From Caldilineaceae bacterium (lineage in GTDB: Bacteria; Chloroflexota; Anaerolineae; Caldilineales; Caldilineaceae): DNA of 64,000 bases. The notes below the pieces were generated by a model. That model saw only the letters and a program-made list of their open reading frames with translations, had not been told where the DNA came from and did no database searches. Positions 1 to 8,577 of this stretch are shown one piece after another. The translations under genes were made by a program, and so were the position numbers. The stretch is from positions 868,001 through 932,000 of the forward strand of contig JADLDO010000028.1 in assembly GCA_020846635.1 (NCBI GenBank). The letters run 5' to 3'. Position 1 is the stretch's first letter, and every line of letters begins with the position of its first letter.

Positions 1-2
1 AG

Positions 3-839
3 TCGGTGGGGATGCCTGTCTGGAAACTTTTGGGGGGATCCGTCCGCAATCGTGTGCGTGTTTACACAGGTATCGGCGGCGGCACGCCCGCCGAGGTGGC
101 AGAGAATGCCAGGCGCGCTGTACAGTCCGGCTTCCGAGCCATCAAGATGCTCGCCACCGACCATCCCGCGCGCTTTGTCGAGACGCCGGATGAGATCGAC
201 GGCATGGTGGCGCGCGTCGCCGCAGTGCGCGAGGCAGTGGGCGGGATGGTAGACTTGGCGGTCGATCTGCACCGTCGTCTCAGCCCGACAATGGCCCTTA
301 TTTTTATGAAGGAGATCGAGCCATTTCGCCCCCTCTTTGCCGAGGAGCCATGCCATCCGGAGAACAACGAGGCGCTGCTGATGCTCTCGCGCGCCACGAC
401 CGTCCCTGTGGCGACCGGCGAGCGCCATTTGACGCGCTGGGGCTTCCGTGAGCTGATCGAACGCGAGATGTGCGCGATCTTGCAGCCCGACATCCGTCAC
501 TGCGGCGGCATACTGGAGACAAAGAAGATCGCGGCGATGGCCGAAATCCACAACATGGCGATTGCGCCACACAACGCAGCGGGGCCGGTCGGCGTTGCCG
601 CGTCAATCCATGTGATGGCGACTGTGCCAAACTGCGTGATCTGTGAAGGGGGCCATCGCCGCGGTGAAGGGCTGTTCAAGACGCCGCTGGTTTTCAAGGA
701 TGGATATATCGAACTGCCTACAGCACCCGGCCTCGGTGTGGACATGGATGACAATGCGCTCGAAGCCCTGCGCGACGAAACCTTTCGTCTGCGCGGCATG
801 TTCTGGCACAAAGACGACGGTTCATTTGCCGACTACTAA
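3..839 (+). CDS. Galactonate/mannonate dehydratase-type enolase superfamily protein (5' end outside window)
   Basis: This is the C-terminal part of a Mg-dependent sugar-acid dehydratase of the mandelate racemase/enolase superfamily. The frame is open to the window edge, and about 277 residues are present against roughly 380-400 for the family, so the N-terminal capping domain is missing. Numbering from the in-frame GTG at 6, the barrel shows D87 and H89 (VDLH), E113 (AEEP), E139 (GER), D162, H189 (APHN) and E214 (CEGG). This is the metal-ligand and His pattern of D-galactonate/D-mannonate dehydratases, which remove water from an aldonate to give a 2-keto-3-deoxy acid. A mannonate dehydratase lies 1.7 kb downstream on the same strand, which supports a role in hexuronate or aldonate catabolism. 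Exact substrate cannot be read from sequence. Confidence 0.85.
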   Translation, partial: SVGMPVWKLLGGSVRNRVRVYTGIGGGTPAEVAENARRAVQSGFRAIKMLATDHPARFVETPDEIDGMVARVAAVREAVGGMVDLAVDLHRRLSPTMALIFMKEIEPFRPLFAEEPCHPENNEALLMLSRATTVPVATGERHLTRWGFRELIEREMCAILQPDIRHCGGILETKKIAAMAEIHNMAIAPHNAAGPVGVAASIHVMATVPNCVICEGGHRRGEGLFKTPLVFKDGYIELPTAPGLGVDMDDNALEALRDETFRLRGMFWHKDDGSFADY

Positions 840-876
840 GCGCAAAGCCTTCTACGCCAGTGCAACTACTTGCGCA

Positions 877-2340
877 TCAGACGCGCTTTCCTCCGGCGAA
901 TCCATTATATTCGTCCAGAAACCATTCGGCTTGTTTCGTCATAAAGACGCCGATTTCTTCCCCCTTGAAGGCGAAGGAGATGCGCAGCCCGCCCAGGTAA
1001 TGATCTGTGATATAGACCTCCAGATTGAGTGTCTGATCATCGACCCACGCGGCTGAGGCCATGCACTCATATTCGATGCCTGGGGATGAACCGATCTGTT
1101 CGCCAAAGTAGTTGCGCTGCGGGAACTTGCCGGGCAGCACGCGCCCGATACCGAAGCGCAGCACATTGTCGCCCTGAGCGTTGGTATATTCCCACGCGCC
1201 CTCATCCCCCTTGAAGGAGAGGCGCATCCGCGTGATCCCCATCGGGTTCTCTTCCAAAGCATACCAGGCGTCATCGACGACTGAACGCACCGGCGCATCC
1301 GCGTTCCCAGGAAGTGGCAGGACAGCAAGTCGCTCGATCTGATCCGCAAGTTCCGCATGGGCATCGCCATCCTCCGCAAGCGGCGCATCTGCAAGATAGG
1401 GGTAGAGTTCTTCCCACATCACGGTCGGAATGGCGCTGCCTGACGGTGCGCCCTGTGTGTCGGCGATGCAGGTGAATAGAAAGTCCTTGTCGGGGAAACA
1501 AAAGGCATACTGGCTGCCCATCCCGCGGAAGGAAAATCCATTTTCATTCTCGCGCCAGATCTGGTATCCATACCCGTGATGCCCGCGGATGGCGTTATCG
1601 ATTTGCTTCGAGGTCGCGGCGCATACATACGCCTCCGGGAGGACTTTTTCTTCGCCCCACATGCCGCCGTTCATGCAGGTGAGAGCGACTTTCGCCAGAT
1701 CGCGCAGCGTGCAGATGACACCCGAACCGCCCCACGATCCACCTTCGGGTGTGCGGACGCACCAGGCATCCGGTGAGAAGCCGATTCGGTCCAGAAAACG
1801 CGGGCGCATGTACTCTAGAAAAGGCATCCCCGCAAGCCGCTCGACCGTGGCTGTGAGCACGACGGTTGCTGCGGTGTCATAGGAGAAGATCGTTCCAGGC
1901 GGATGCGAGGGAGTCCGGTTGAAGAAGGTCCAAACCCAGTCGGGATCGTCGCGGGTATAGGAGGTGGTCGAATGGGCGGTTGACATCATCAGCAGGTCGC
2001 GGACGGTCGAGGCGGCAAGCCACGGATGCAGCTTTGCGGGTACTTTGTCCGGGAAGTATTGGGCGACGCTATCATCAAGGGTGAGCCTGCCTTCGTCGAT
2101 CATCATCCCGACTGCCAAAGCGACGAAGCTCTTGCTGACCGAATACATCCGGTGTTTGCGCTCAGCCGACCACGGAGCCCAATATCCCTCTGCCGCAATC
2201 CTGTTGCGACGTACCAGCAGAAAGCCATGCATGCCGATGCGCTCGGCATCAATCCGTTGCAGAAAATTCAGGATCGCCCTGGAAGGGATACCCAGGCTTT
2301 CCGGTGTGGATGCGCTTGTAAACAATTTTTCACTTCCCAT
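877..2340 (-). CDS. Serine beta-lactamase-like hydrolase (class C/EstB-type)
   Basis: This 487-residue protein has the beta-lactamase/transpeptidase-like fold used by class C beta-lactamases, DD-peptidases and EstB-type esterases. The nucleophile motif SVSK (S67, K70) is clear. The second motif is YDT (FSYDTA) rather than the usual YxN, and the third is RGMG in place of KTG. About 140 residues after the penicillin-binding fold form a separate C-terminal beta-rich domain. No signal peptide is seen, so a cytoplasmic esterase or peptidase is more likely than antibiotic resistance. It sits between two dehydratase genes but on the opposite strand. The start ATG at 2340 follows a plausible minus-strand promoter. 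Substrate unknown. Confidence 0.8.
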   Translation of the reverse strand: MGSEKLFTSASTPESLGIPSRAILNFLQRIDAERIGMHGFLLVRRNRIAAEGYWAPWSAERKHRMYSVSKSFVALAVGMMIDEGRLTLDDSVAQYFPDKVPAKLHPWLAASTVRDLLMMSTAHSTTSYTRDDPDWVWTFFNRTPSHPPGTIFSYDTAATVVLTATVERLAGMPFLEYMRPRFLDRIGFSPDAWCVRTPEGGSWGGSGVICTLRDLAKVALTCMNGGMWGEEKVLPEAYVCAATSKQIDNAIRGHHGYGYQIWRENENGFSFRGMGSQYAFCFPDKDFLFTCIADTQGAPSGSAIPTVMWEELYPYLADAPLAEDGDAHAELADQIERLAVLPLPGNADAPVRSVVDDAWYALEENPMGITRMRLSFKGDEGAWEYTNAQGDNVLRFGIGRVLPGKFPQRNYFGEQIGSSPGIEYECMASAAWVDDQTLNLEVYITDHYLGGLRISFAFKGEEIGVFMTKQAEWFLDEYNGFAGGKRV

Positions 2341-2417
2341 ATCTGCTCCTCAAGGTTTGGCAGGCGGATGACAACATAAATCACCCAAACAGAGTGAGTC
2401 CCTAGCAAATCACGTTT

Positions 2418-2445
2418 TTTATACCGTATCATAGATCGGCGTAAA
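2418..2445 (-). promoter_or_regulatory. Candidate promoter for the serine hydrolase gene
   Basis: On the minus strand TTTACG (2445-2440) and TATAAA (2423-2418) are separated by 16 bases, about 80 bases before the ATG at 2340. The match is reasonable but unproven. Confidence 0.35.
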
Positions 2446-2580
2446 TGCGAACCTGTCTCGTCCCTCTCTCCTTTGCACTTCTCATGCGCTTCGAGTAAAG
2501 TAGAGATCACGTATCGCACCTAAATCACCACAAACAAAACCAAATTCAACTGATGCAACTTCACTAGCTTGGAGAAGCCC

Positions 2581-3612
2581 ATGCCTGAACGTTTGCTTGA
2601 CAGCATGCCCAAAGAGATACGCGTAGCCCTCGGTCAGTTTCGTGATCCGAGCGATGACATGCTTACCTACATCGCCCAACTCGGCGCACAAGATTTCCAG
2701 ATGAATAATGCCGGTTTCCCTGGCGACAAACAATGGGAATATGAAGACCTGCTTGCCGCGCGCAAAAAGGCGGAAAAGCATGGCCTGCGCTTGATGTCGC
2801 TGGAGAACGTACCAAACTCCTTCTTCGATAAGGTCATGTTGGGCGAACCGGGGCGCGATGAGCAGATCGCTCACATGCAAAACACAATCCGCAACATGGG
2901 GCGCGCCGGGATTCCCATCCTCGGCATTCACTGGATGCCAAGCTCTGTGTGGAGTACCAACCCACCTGCCAAACGCCGCGGGGGTTCAGTGGCGCGCCGC
3001 TTCAACATCGCCGAGCATGATCCAGACGAGTTGACCTTTGGCCGCGTCATTACGGACGAGGAGATGTGGGACAACTTCAAGTATTACATGGAACGCATTT
3101 TGCCCGTCGCCGAGGAGTTTGGCGTGACCTTTGCCGTACACCCCGATGATCCGCCTGTGCCACAGTTGGGCGGCGTGGCGCGCATCTTCCGCAACTTCGA
3201 GGGCTTCAAGCGCATGACCGATACCTTCGACAGCCCGAACCTGGGGTTGAATTTCTGCATCGGCTGTTGGTCAGAGATGGGCGGGCGCGAGAATGTCTTA
3301 CGCGGGATTCGCTACTTTGCCCCACGCGGCAAGCTGATCTACATTCACTTCCGCGATGTCGAAGGCACTGCTGACAACTTCACCGAATGTTACATTGACG
3401 AAGGCAACCTGGAGAACAAGCTGGAGATTATGCTTGCGCTCAAGGAGAATGGCTTCAACAGCTTCCTGATTGATGACCATGTGCCCCACATGATCGACGA
3501 TACGCGCTGGGGCCATCGTGGACGCGCCTATGCCATCGGCTATTTGTCTGCGCTCATCGACGTTGTCAATAAGATGCCTGCGCTCAGCAAGGTGAACGGC
3601 GTACCTGCCTAG
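2581..3612 (+). CDS. uxuA: Mannonate dehydratase
   Basis: This enzyme dehydrates D-mannonate to 2-keto-3-deoxy-D-gluconate in glucuronate breakdown. The 343-residue length and the whole course of the sequence fit the UxuA xylose-isomerase-like TIM barrel. Visible signatures include HPDDPP near residue 187, FCIGC near 224, and the C-terminal DDHVPHM segment. I chose the ATG at 2581, which has GGAGAAG directly upstream, over a TTG twelve bases earlier. It shares strand and pathway with the galactonate-type dehydratase at the window start. The divergent hydrolase lies between them and a sugar ABC transporter follows at 6.2 kb. The identification is strong and only the physiological inducer is unknown. 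Confidence 0.92.
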   Translation: MPERLLDSMPKEIRVALGQFRDPSDDMLTYIAQLGAQDFQMNNAGFPGDKQWEYEDLLAARKKAEKHGLRLMSLENVPNSFFDKVMLGEPGRDEQIAHMQNTIRNMGRAGIPILGIHWMPSSVWSTNPPAKRRGGSVARRFNIAEHDPDELTFGRVITDEEMWDNFKYYMERILPVAEEFGVTFAVHPDDPPVPQLGGVARIFRNFEGFKRMTDTFDSPNLGLNFCIGCWSEMGGRENVLRGIRYFAPRGKLIYIHFRDVEGTADNFTECYIDEGNLENKLEIMLALKENGFNSFLIDDHVPHMIDDTRWGHRGRAYAIGYLSALIDVVNKMPALSKVNGVPA

Positions 3613-3623
3613 ACAACGCTTGT

Positions 3624-3908
3624 CTAGGCAACCCCAAGCCGTATTGTCACTGTGTCGCCTTCCTCAAGCCGTTCTGCTTTTCGCACACTGGCTTTGATGG
3701 GCACAATGTAGCGATCCTCTTGGGGCCACAAGGAAGTCTTCCACTCGGTTTTGCCGATCCGCACATGCACAGGGATCATGCCCCAGCCGTAGGTCACGAA
3801 GCCTGAGATGGCTTTTAGCTCGCGGCACTGCTGCGCCGGAACGGTAACAAAGTACCAGGGAGCAGGGCCTTTCCAGAACCAGATCTCGCCGTTGAAGTCG
3901 ATGTTCAT
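3624..3908 (-). CDS. DUF1905 domain protein
   Basis: This 94-residue protein matches the DUF1905 family, small beta-barrel proteins often annotated next to YdeI-like proteins and with no established function. The sequence carries the typical pattern WYFVTVP, a long central strand region (GWGMIPVHVRIG) and a C-terminal GDTVTIRL strand. The frame stays open further upstream, but the ATG at 3908 has a good Shine-Dalgarno (TAAGGAG, 8 bases away), and the upstream extension overlaps the neighbouring acyl-CoA dehydrogenase. It lies 34 bases after that dehydrogenase on the same strand, so the two may be co-transcribed. Confidence 0.8.
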   Translation of the reverse strand: MNIDFNGEIWFWKGPAPWYFVTVPAQQCRELKAISGFVTYGWGMIPVHVRIGKTEWKTSLWPQEDRYIVPIKASVRKAERLEEGDTVTIRLGVA

Positions 3909-3942
3909 TGACGACTTGCTCCTTAAGCGGCTCTGCGCTCGG

Positions 3943-5145
3943 TCAGCCCTGCTCCCGGTATCCTGCCAGCATTTGGCGCGCCACCACCCATTTGTGTACC
4001 TCGTCTGGGCCGTCGTAGATACGCGCTCCGCGCTCATGGCGATACCAATGGGCAAGGGGGGTGTCATCGGTCATGCCCAACGCGCCGTGGATTTGAATCG
4101 CGCGATCTAGGACGCTCTGTAGCACGCCTGCCACATGGAACTTGATCGTTGAAATCTCTACGCGCGCCGCGGCTGCACCGACCTGGTCGATCTTCCAGGC
4201 GGCATGGAGGACGAGAAAGCGCGCTGCATCCACCGCTGCGCGGCTTTCGGCAAGCCAATGCTGCACAGCCTGTTGGTCAGCCAAGTAGGCGCTCGATGAG
4301 AGCTTGCGGCTGACCGCGCGGCGGCAGGCCAGGTCGATGGCGCGCTCGCAGATGCCGATCCAGCGCATACAGTGGTGGATGCGCCCCGGCCCCAAACGCT
4401 CTTGCGACAACCGGAAACCCTCGCCCTCTGGCCCTAGCCGGTTGCTCTGCGGCACGCGCACATTTTCAAAGGCGACTTCGGCATGGCTGGCGTGGTCGCT
4501 GCCGCTTTCGCCCATAATGGAGATGTTGCGAATGAGGCGATAGCCTGGCGTCTCCAGTGGCACGATGATCAGGCTGGCGCGCTGGTGACGCTGGGGCTGG
4601 TCGGGATTGGTCAGTGCAGTGACAATCGTAAAGGAAGCACCCTCCGCACCCGTTGTGAACCATTTGTGCGCGTTGATGAGATAATCATCGCCATCCTTCT
4701 CTGCGCTGGCAGCCATCAAAATGGGGTTGGAACCTGGAAACTCCGGCTCGGTCATGGCAAAGCAACTGCGGATTTCGCCGCGGCCCAACGGCTCCAAGTA
4801 GCGCTGCTTCTGCTCCTCTGTGCCAAAACGCAAGAGCAATTCCATGTTGGCAATGTCGGGCGCTTGGCAGTTAAAGACATAGTGGCCCAGCGGACTGCGC
4901 CCTAATTCTTCGGAGACATAGGCAAATTCATGCAGCGACAGCCCCAGCCCGCCATAGCTGACGGGCAGGTGGGGTGCCCACAGCCCAGCCGCCTGCACAC
5001 GGGCGCGCACCTCTGCCAGGATGGGGAGCATTTCGACAAACTCACCATTGAGGAAGGTGGGTTCGAGCGGGATGACCTCCTCCTCAATAAAGGCGCGCAG
5101 TTGGCCGAGAAGGGGTTTGACTTTGGGGGGTATTTCAAAATCCAT
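3943..5145 (-). CDS. Acyl-CoA dehydrogenase (ACAD10/11-like)
   Basis: This 400-residue FAD enzyme oxidises acyl-CoA to enoyl-CoA. It shows the three acyl-CoA dehydrogenase domains in order: an N-terminal helical domain, a middle beta-domain with CFAMTEPEFPGSNP and HKWFTTGA, and a C-terminal helical domain with IQIHGALG and the RIYDGPDEVH segment. That last segment resembles the ACAD10/11 branch, where the conserved Glu after GPDE is near the active site. The ATG at 5145 was chosen because the TTG 14 codons upstream lacks a ribosome site and adds unconserved residues. No electron-transfer flavoprotein or thiolase genes are adjacent, so the pathway is not defined. The DUF1905 gene follows. Confidence 0.9.
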   Translation of the reverse strand: MDFEIPPKVKPLLGQLRAFIEEEVIPLEPTFLNGEFVEMLPILAEVRARVQAAGLWAPHLPVSYGGLGLSLHEFAYVSEELGRSPLGHYVFNCQAPDIANMELLLRFGTEEQKQRYLEPLGRGEIRSCFAMTEPEFPGSNPILMAASAEKDGDDYLINAHKWFTTGAEGASFTIVTALTNPDQPQRHQRASLIIVPLETPGYRLIRNISIMGESGSDHASHAEVAFENVRVPQSNRLGPEGEGFRLSQERLGPGRIHHCMRWIGICERAIDLACRRAVSRKLSSSAYLADQQAVQHWLAESRAAVDAARFLVLHAAWKIDQVGAAAARVEISTIKFHVAGVLQSVLDRAIQIHGALGMTDDTPLAHWYRHERGARIYDGPDEVHKWVVARQMLAGYREQG

Positions 5146-5199
5146 GCAGATTACGCTCCAGTGGTGGGTGAGAGAAGAAGATGACAACTCATGTGTGGG

Positions 5200-5805
5200 C
5201 TATGCGGGAACTTCCCCTGTTTGGAATTCGCCTGCACGTCTGAGTGTGGCAATGATCACGCCCGACGGTGAGGTTTTGGAGTCAACCAGTGTGTAGGCTG
5301 CGGGAATCGTGCCATTCTCAAACAGGCGTTTTCCCCTACCAATTGTCACAGGAAATATCTTGAGCCAAAATTCATCGACCAAATCATGCTGCAATAGGGT
5401 TTGAATGAGATTGCTACTGCCATGCACTTGCAAGTCAGGGCCTTCTTGTTCTTTGAGCTTTTTGATCTCACCGGCAACGTTTCCACTCAAAAAGACCGAC
5501 TTTTGCCACTCGTGCTGAGTAAGCGTGTTTGAAGCAACGTACTTGGTCGCGTTGTTGATGCCAGGGCCTTCCTCCTGATGGTGCGGCCAATAGGAGGCGA
5601 ATATCTCAAATGTTTTTCTGCCCAACAAAAGATCAAATGGCTTGCTCATCTGCTCAGCCATTTCCTGACCAAGAGCTTCATCAAAGTAGGGAACGACCCA
5701 TCCACCATAGGTGAAGTTGCCACTGGTATCTTCCGTGGGGCCACCAGGGCCCTGCATGACGCCATCCAGTGTAACAAAGGTTAGTACGTTAATCTTTCTC
5801 ATCAT
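5200..5805 (-). CDS. Dihydrofolate reductase-like (RibD C-terminal) protein
   Basis: This 201-residue protein belongs to the RibD C-terminal/DHFR-like family (YyaP/YwjB type), which binds NADPH with a dihydrofolate reductase fold. The N-terminus has the family signature (VLTFVTLDGVMQGPGG). The middle carries LLLGRKTFEIFASYWP and the C-terminal half DLQVHGSSNLIQTLL with an IFPVTIGRGKRLF strand. Most members have no proven substrate; true folate or riboflavin reductase activity cannot be claimed. A strong ribosome site (GGGAGGA) precedes tandem ATG codons at 5805/5802. It is the last minus-strand gene before a 400-base divergent spacer. Confidence 0.87.
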   Translation of the reverse strand: MMRKINVLTFVTLDGVMQGPGGPTEDTSGNFTYGGWVVPYFDEALGQEMAEQMSKPFDLLLGRKTFEIFASYWPHHQEEGPGINNATKYVASNTLTQHEWQKSVFLSGNVAGEIKKLKEQEGPDLQVHGSSNLIQTLLQHDLVDEFWLKIFPVTIGRGKRLFENGTIPAAYTLVDSKTSPSGVIIATLRRAGEFQTGEVPA

Positions 5806-6204
5806 AAACGTCCTCCCTTACGATTCATTCATTGCGAACAAGTGGCACACATGATTACGTGCGGGTAAGCACGCGCGATCATGGAAGTGGCTATGAAATG
5901 GGAGCGGGCTAGATTTTATGATACCAGATCAGGAGTGGAGCAGCAACCAAATGATGGGTGAGAGGGAAGAGAGAAACCCTCTTTGCGGCTCTGCGCGAGC
6001 TATTGCGCCTGAGTTTGCAGCCTTGCCAGACTGTGAAGTATGATGCTGCATGGTGTGTACTATGACCTACAGGCTCTCCTTTTGTCTAGGTCTATCCGTC
6101 TGAGTCTCCAGCAAGACGGCACTCGCCGATTATCTATCTCTCCATTCCTTGTCGATCTACAATCAAATTAGGCTTTTGAGTCACGTTTCCAAGGAGGAAC
6201 ACCT
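5806..6204. other. Divergent intergenic region
   Basis: This roughly 400-base spacer separates the minus-strand DHFR-like gene from the plus-strand sugar-binding protein gene. It must hold promoters for both. Only the ribosome sites are clear: GGGAGGA for the minus gene and AAGGAGG at about 6190 for the plus gene. I see no reading frame, RNA gene or convincing operator. A TATGAT hexamer near 5919 has no matching -35. Confidence 0.6.
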
Positions 6205-7599
6205 ATGTCTCGCGCTTTTCTAAGTCGCCGCCACTTTTTGCAGGCTTCGGCATTAACCGTTGCCGGTGGCATCATTGCTGCCTGCGCGCCCACCGCCGCG
6301 CCTACTACTTCCACCGGTGGTGAAGCGGCCCCTGCCGGTGAGTTGATCGAACTCAGCTATTTTACCCCTGACCGCGAGTTGGAGAACAAGGTCACGGAGT
6401 ATGAGATCACAAACTTCAACGCCAAGATGGAGGAAGAAGGCAAGCCCTATCGCATGGTCAATATGGAAGGGCCCGCTACGGATAATGACATTAAGACCAA
6501 GCTGACCCTCGACGCTGCCGCAGGGACGCTGCCCGATTACTTCAGCTTCCGCCCCGAATTGGTCGCCGACTTCATCGCCGCCAATTACCTGGCTGACCTC
6601 ACCCCTCAACTGACAGCCTGGGAGGGATGGGAGCATATCGCCCAATCGCTGCGCGATCTGTCCATGTATGATGGCAAGGTCTATGGCGTGCCTGGCGGTA
6701 CGACCTTCACCTTCTTCCGCCGCAAGGATGTCATGGACGCAGCGGGTATCTCTGGCGATCAGCCCGGCACTTGGGAAGATTTCTATGCCGCCTGTGACGA
6801 AATTGCCACCAAGACCAACGCTGTTCCCACCGGGCTGCCCGCGGCGACGCCGTGGGGTGGCGGCACCTGGGGCGAAGGCTTCCAGATGGTCTGGTTGGGC
6901 TTCGATGGCCCGATCTTTGACGAGACGGACAACAAGTGGGTCGTCTCCAGCCCCAACTTGCTCAAAGCCTTCCAGGTCTATGAAACGCTTGCCACCAACG
7001 GCTGGTTGACCGTGGATATGCTGCTCACTCCCAACCCGTGGGAACCGATTAAGTACCAGGGCTTCCCCGCGGGCGAAGTGGTTTTGGTCACGGGTGGCGA
7101 CTGGCAGTGGACGTTCGACTGGGGCCCCGAAGGCGCAACGCCCATTGAAGGGCTTTATGAGAAGGTTGACCGTTGGGAATGGCCGCACGAATCGGGCACG
7201 CCCTTTACCTATGTGTCGGGCGGCATCGGCAATGTGGTTGCCGCCACCACCAAGTCAGTGGATGGCTGTGTGGAATTCATTACCTATCAGGGCGACCCTG
7301 CGGTCATGTGCGAGACGCTGCAAATTTACCTCGGTGGCCCTTCCGGGCGCATGGACTTGGCGGAACAGTGCCCGGCCTATGCCGAGGCTGTCAACGGTAA
7401 AATGGCCGAAGCAAGCCAACTCTTCAACACAGGCCGTACCTACAAGTTTGACCAACTGAACGCCAACCGTATCTCCGACGGTGTTGCCCGCGCCACGGAG
7501 GACATTATCACTGGTGTGATGACCGCTGAGGAAGCGATGGAAGCCTTCGCGAGCGCCATCCTTCAGGATTTAGGCGACGAAGGGGCCAAGCGCGCATAA
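6205..7599 (+). CDS. Sugar ABC transporter substrate-binding lipoprotein
   Basis: This 464-residue extracellular solute-binding protein (family 1, MalE-like) would capture a sugar outside the membrane and hand it to the two permeases that follow. The N-terminus has a twin-arginine motif (SRRHFLQAS, residues 7-15), a hydrophobic stretch and a lipobox ending at Cys27 (IIAAC). Export is therefore probably through Tat, with lipid anchoring. An Ala/Thr/Gly-rich linker precedes the mature fold. Trp- and aromatic-rich segments (WGGGTWGEGFQMVW, GGDWQWTFDWGPEG) resemble oligosaccharide-binding members. AAGGAGG lies ideally before the ATG. No ATPase gene is nearby, so a shared MsmK-type ATPase is inferred. 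Nearby dehydratases hint at uronate oligosaccharides as cargo, which is inference only. Confidence 0.9.
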   Translation: MSRAFLSRRHFLQASALTVAGGIIAACAPTAAPTTSTGGEAAPAGELIELSYFTPDRELENKVTEYEITNFNAKMEEEGKPYRMVNMEGPATDNDIKTKLTLDAAAGTLPDYFSFRPELVADFIAANYLADLTPQLTAWEGWEHIAQSLRDLSMYDGKVYGVPGGTTFTFFRRKDVMDAAGISGDQPGTWEDFYAACDEIATKTNAVPTGLPAATPWGGGTWGEGFQMVWLGFDGPIFDETDNKWVVSSPNLLKAFQVYETLATNGWLTVDMLLTPNPWEPIKYQGFPAGEVVLVTGGDWQWTFDWGPEGATPIEGLYEKVDRWEWPHESGTPFTYVSGGIGNVVAATTKSVDGCVEFITYQGDPAVMCETLQIYLGGPSGRMDLAEQCPAYAEAVNGKMAEASQLFNTGRTYKFDQLNANRISDGVARATEDIITGVMTAEEAMEAFASAILQDLGDEGAKRA

Positions 7600-7608
7600 G
7601 CAGGCAGA

Positions 7609-7639
7609 AACCCCACCCTAACCTACTTGGGGTGGGGTT
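7609..7639 (+). other. Intercistronic stem-loop between binding protein and first permease
   Basis: AACCCCACCC (7609-7618) pairs perfectly with GGGTGGGGTT (7630-7639) across an 11-base loop, 10 bases after the binding-protein stop. There is no U-run, so it resembles an mRNA-stabilising or attenuating hairpin such as those after malE-type genes, not a full terminator. Confidence 0.6.
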
Positions 7640-7668
7640 CTCCTCCGCCAAGCAATGGACAAACACCC

Positions 7669-8541
7669 ATGAGCCGACTCCACAACAATTCGCTTTTTCT
7701 CTTCCTGGTTCCTGCTCTCTTGCTCCTTGTCGTCTTTACGCTGCTGCCTTCATTGTGGGCAATCTACATCAGCTTCACCGATTTGGCGCTTGCCGGCCCC
7801 AAAGCCATGAACTATGGCTTTATTGGGCTGCGGAATTACGTTGAACTCTTTGGTGACCGTAACTTTCACAACTCGCTTTGGCTCTCCATCCAATACACCG
7901 TTTACACCAACATCGGCCAATTTATTTTGGGGCTGAGCGCCGCGCTGATCCTCAGCCGCCGCAAGCTCAAGGGACAAAATTTCCTCCTGGCAGTGCTCGT
8001 CCTACCGATGGTCATCCCTGGCATTACCCAGGCGTTGATCTGGTCATCGATGTTTGGGGCAGGCGAATTAGGCACGCTCAACCGCATCGTCGGCTTCTTT
8101 GGCGTGGAGCCGCAGCTATGGCTGCGCGTCGCGCCCATGTTCTCGATTGTGCTGGTCAACTTCTGGAACAATGCCGGTTTTGCCATGATCCTCTTTTTGG
8201 CGGGGCTAGAGAACATTCCCGGCGAGATCATCGAATCGGCCAAGATGGATGGCGCGAACGGCTGGCAGATGTTGACCCGCATCAAATTACCGCTGATCCG
8301 TTATGTCGTCATGCTCTGGCTGCTGCTGAACACCATCGGCCTTCTGGGGATGTTCGACCTGGTTTTCGGGCTGACGCGCGGCGGCCCTGGCAATGCCACG
8401 GAACTCCTGGGCATCTATGTCTATAACCAGGGCTTCCAGTATTTTGAGCTAGGCTATGGCTCTGCCGCGGCGATGGTCATGCTAGTCATCAGCCTCGCTT
8501 TCGCCTACGTCTATCTACGCCTCATGCGCGTAGACCTCTAG
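7669..8541 (+). CDS. Sugar ABC transporter permease (MalF-type)
   Basis: This 290-residue inner-membrane subunit forms half of the translocation channel. Six membrane segments are apparent, the first at LFLFLVPALLLLVVFTLLP. The cytoplasmic EAA loop that docks the ATPase is present (ESAKMDGANGWQMLTRIKLP, near residue 190). The ATG at 7669 gives the usual short N-terminus; the frame is open 14 codons further but that stretch is hairpin sequence. The ribosome site is weak, consistent with lower expression than the upstream binding protein. It is the second gene of the transporter operon. Confidence 0.9.
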   Translation: MSRLHNNSLFLFLVPALLLLVVFTLLPSLWAIYISFTDLALAGPKAMNYGFIGLRNYVELFGDRNFHNSLWLSIQYTVYTNIGQFILGLSAALILSRRKLKGQNFLLAVLVLPMVIPGITQALIWSSMFGAGELGTLNRIVGFFGVEPQLWLRVAPMFSIVLVNFWNNAGFAMILFLAGLENIPGEIIESAKMDGANGWQMLTRIKLPLIRYVVMLWLLLNTIGLLGMFDLVFGLTRGGPGNATELLGIYVYNQGFQYFELGYGSAAAMVMLVISLAFAYVYLRLMRVDL

Positions 8542-8577
8542 CAGACCTCTCGCAAGGATTCTAGCAAGGAGTGCCAC

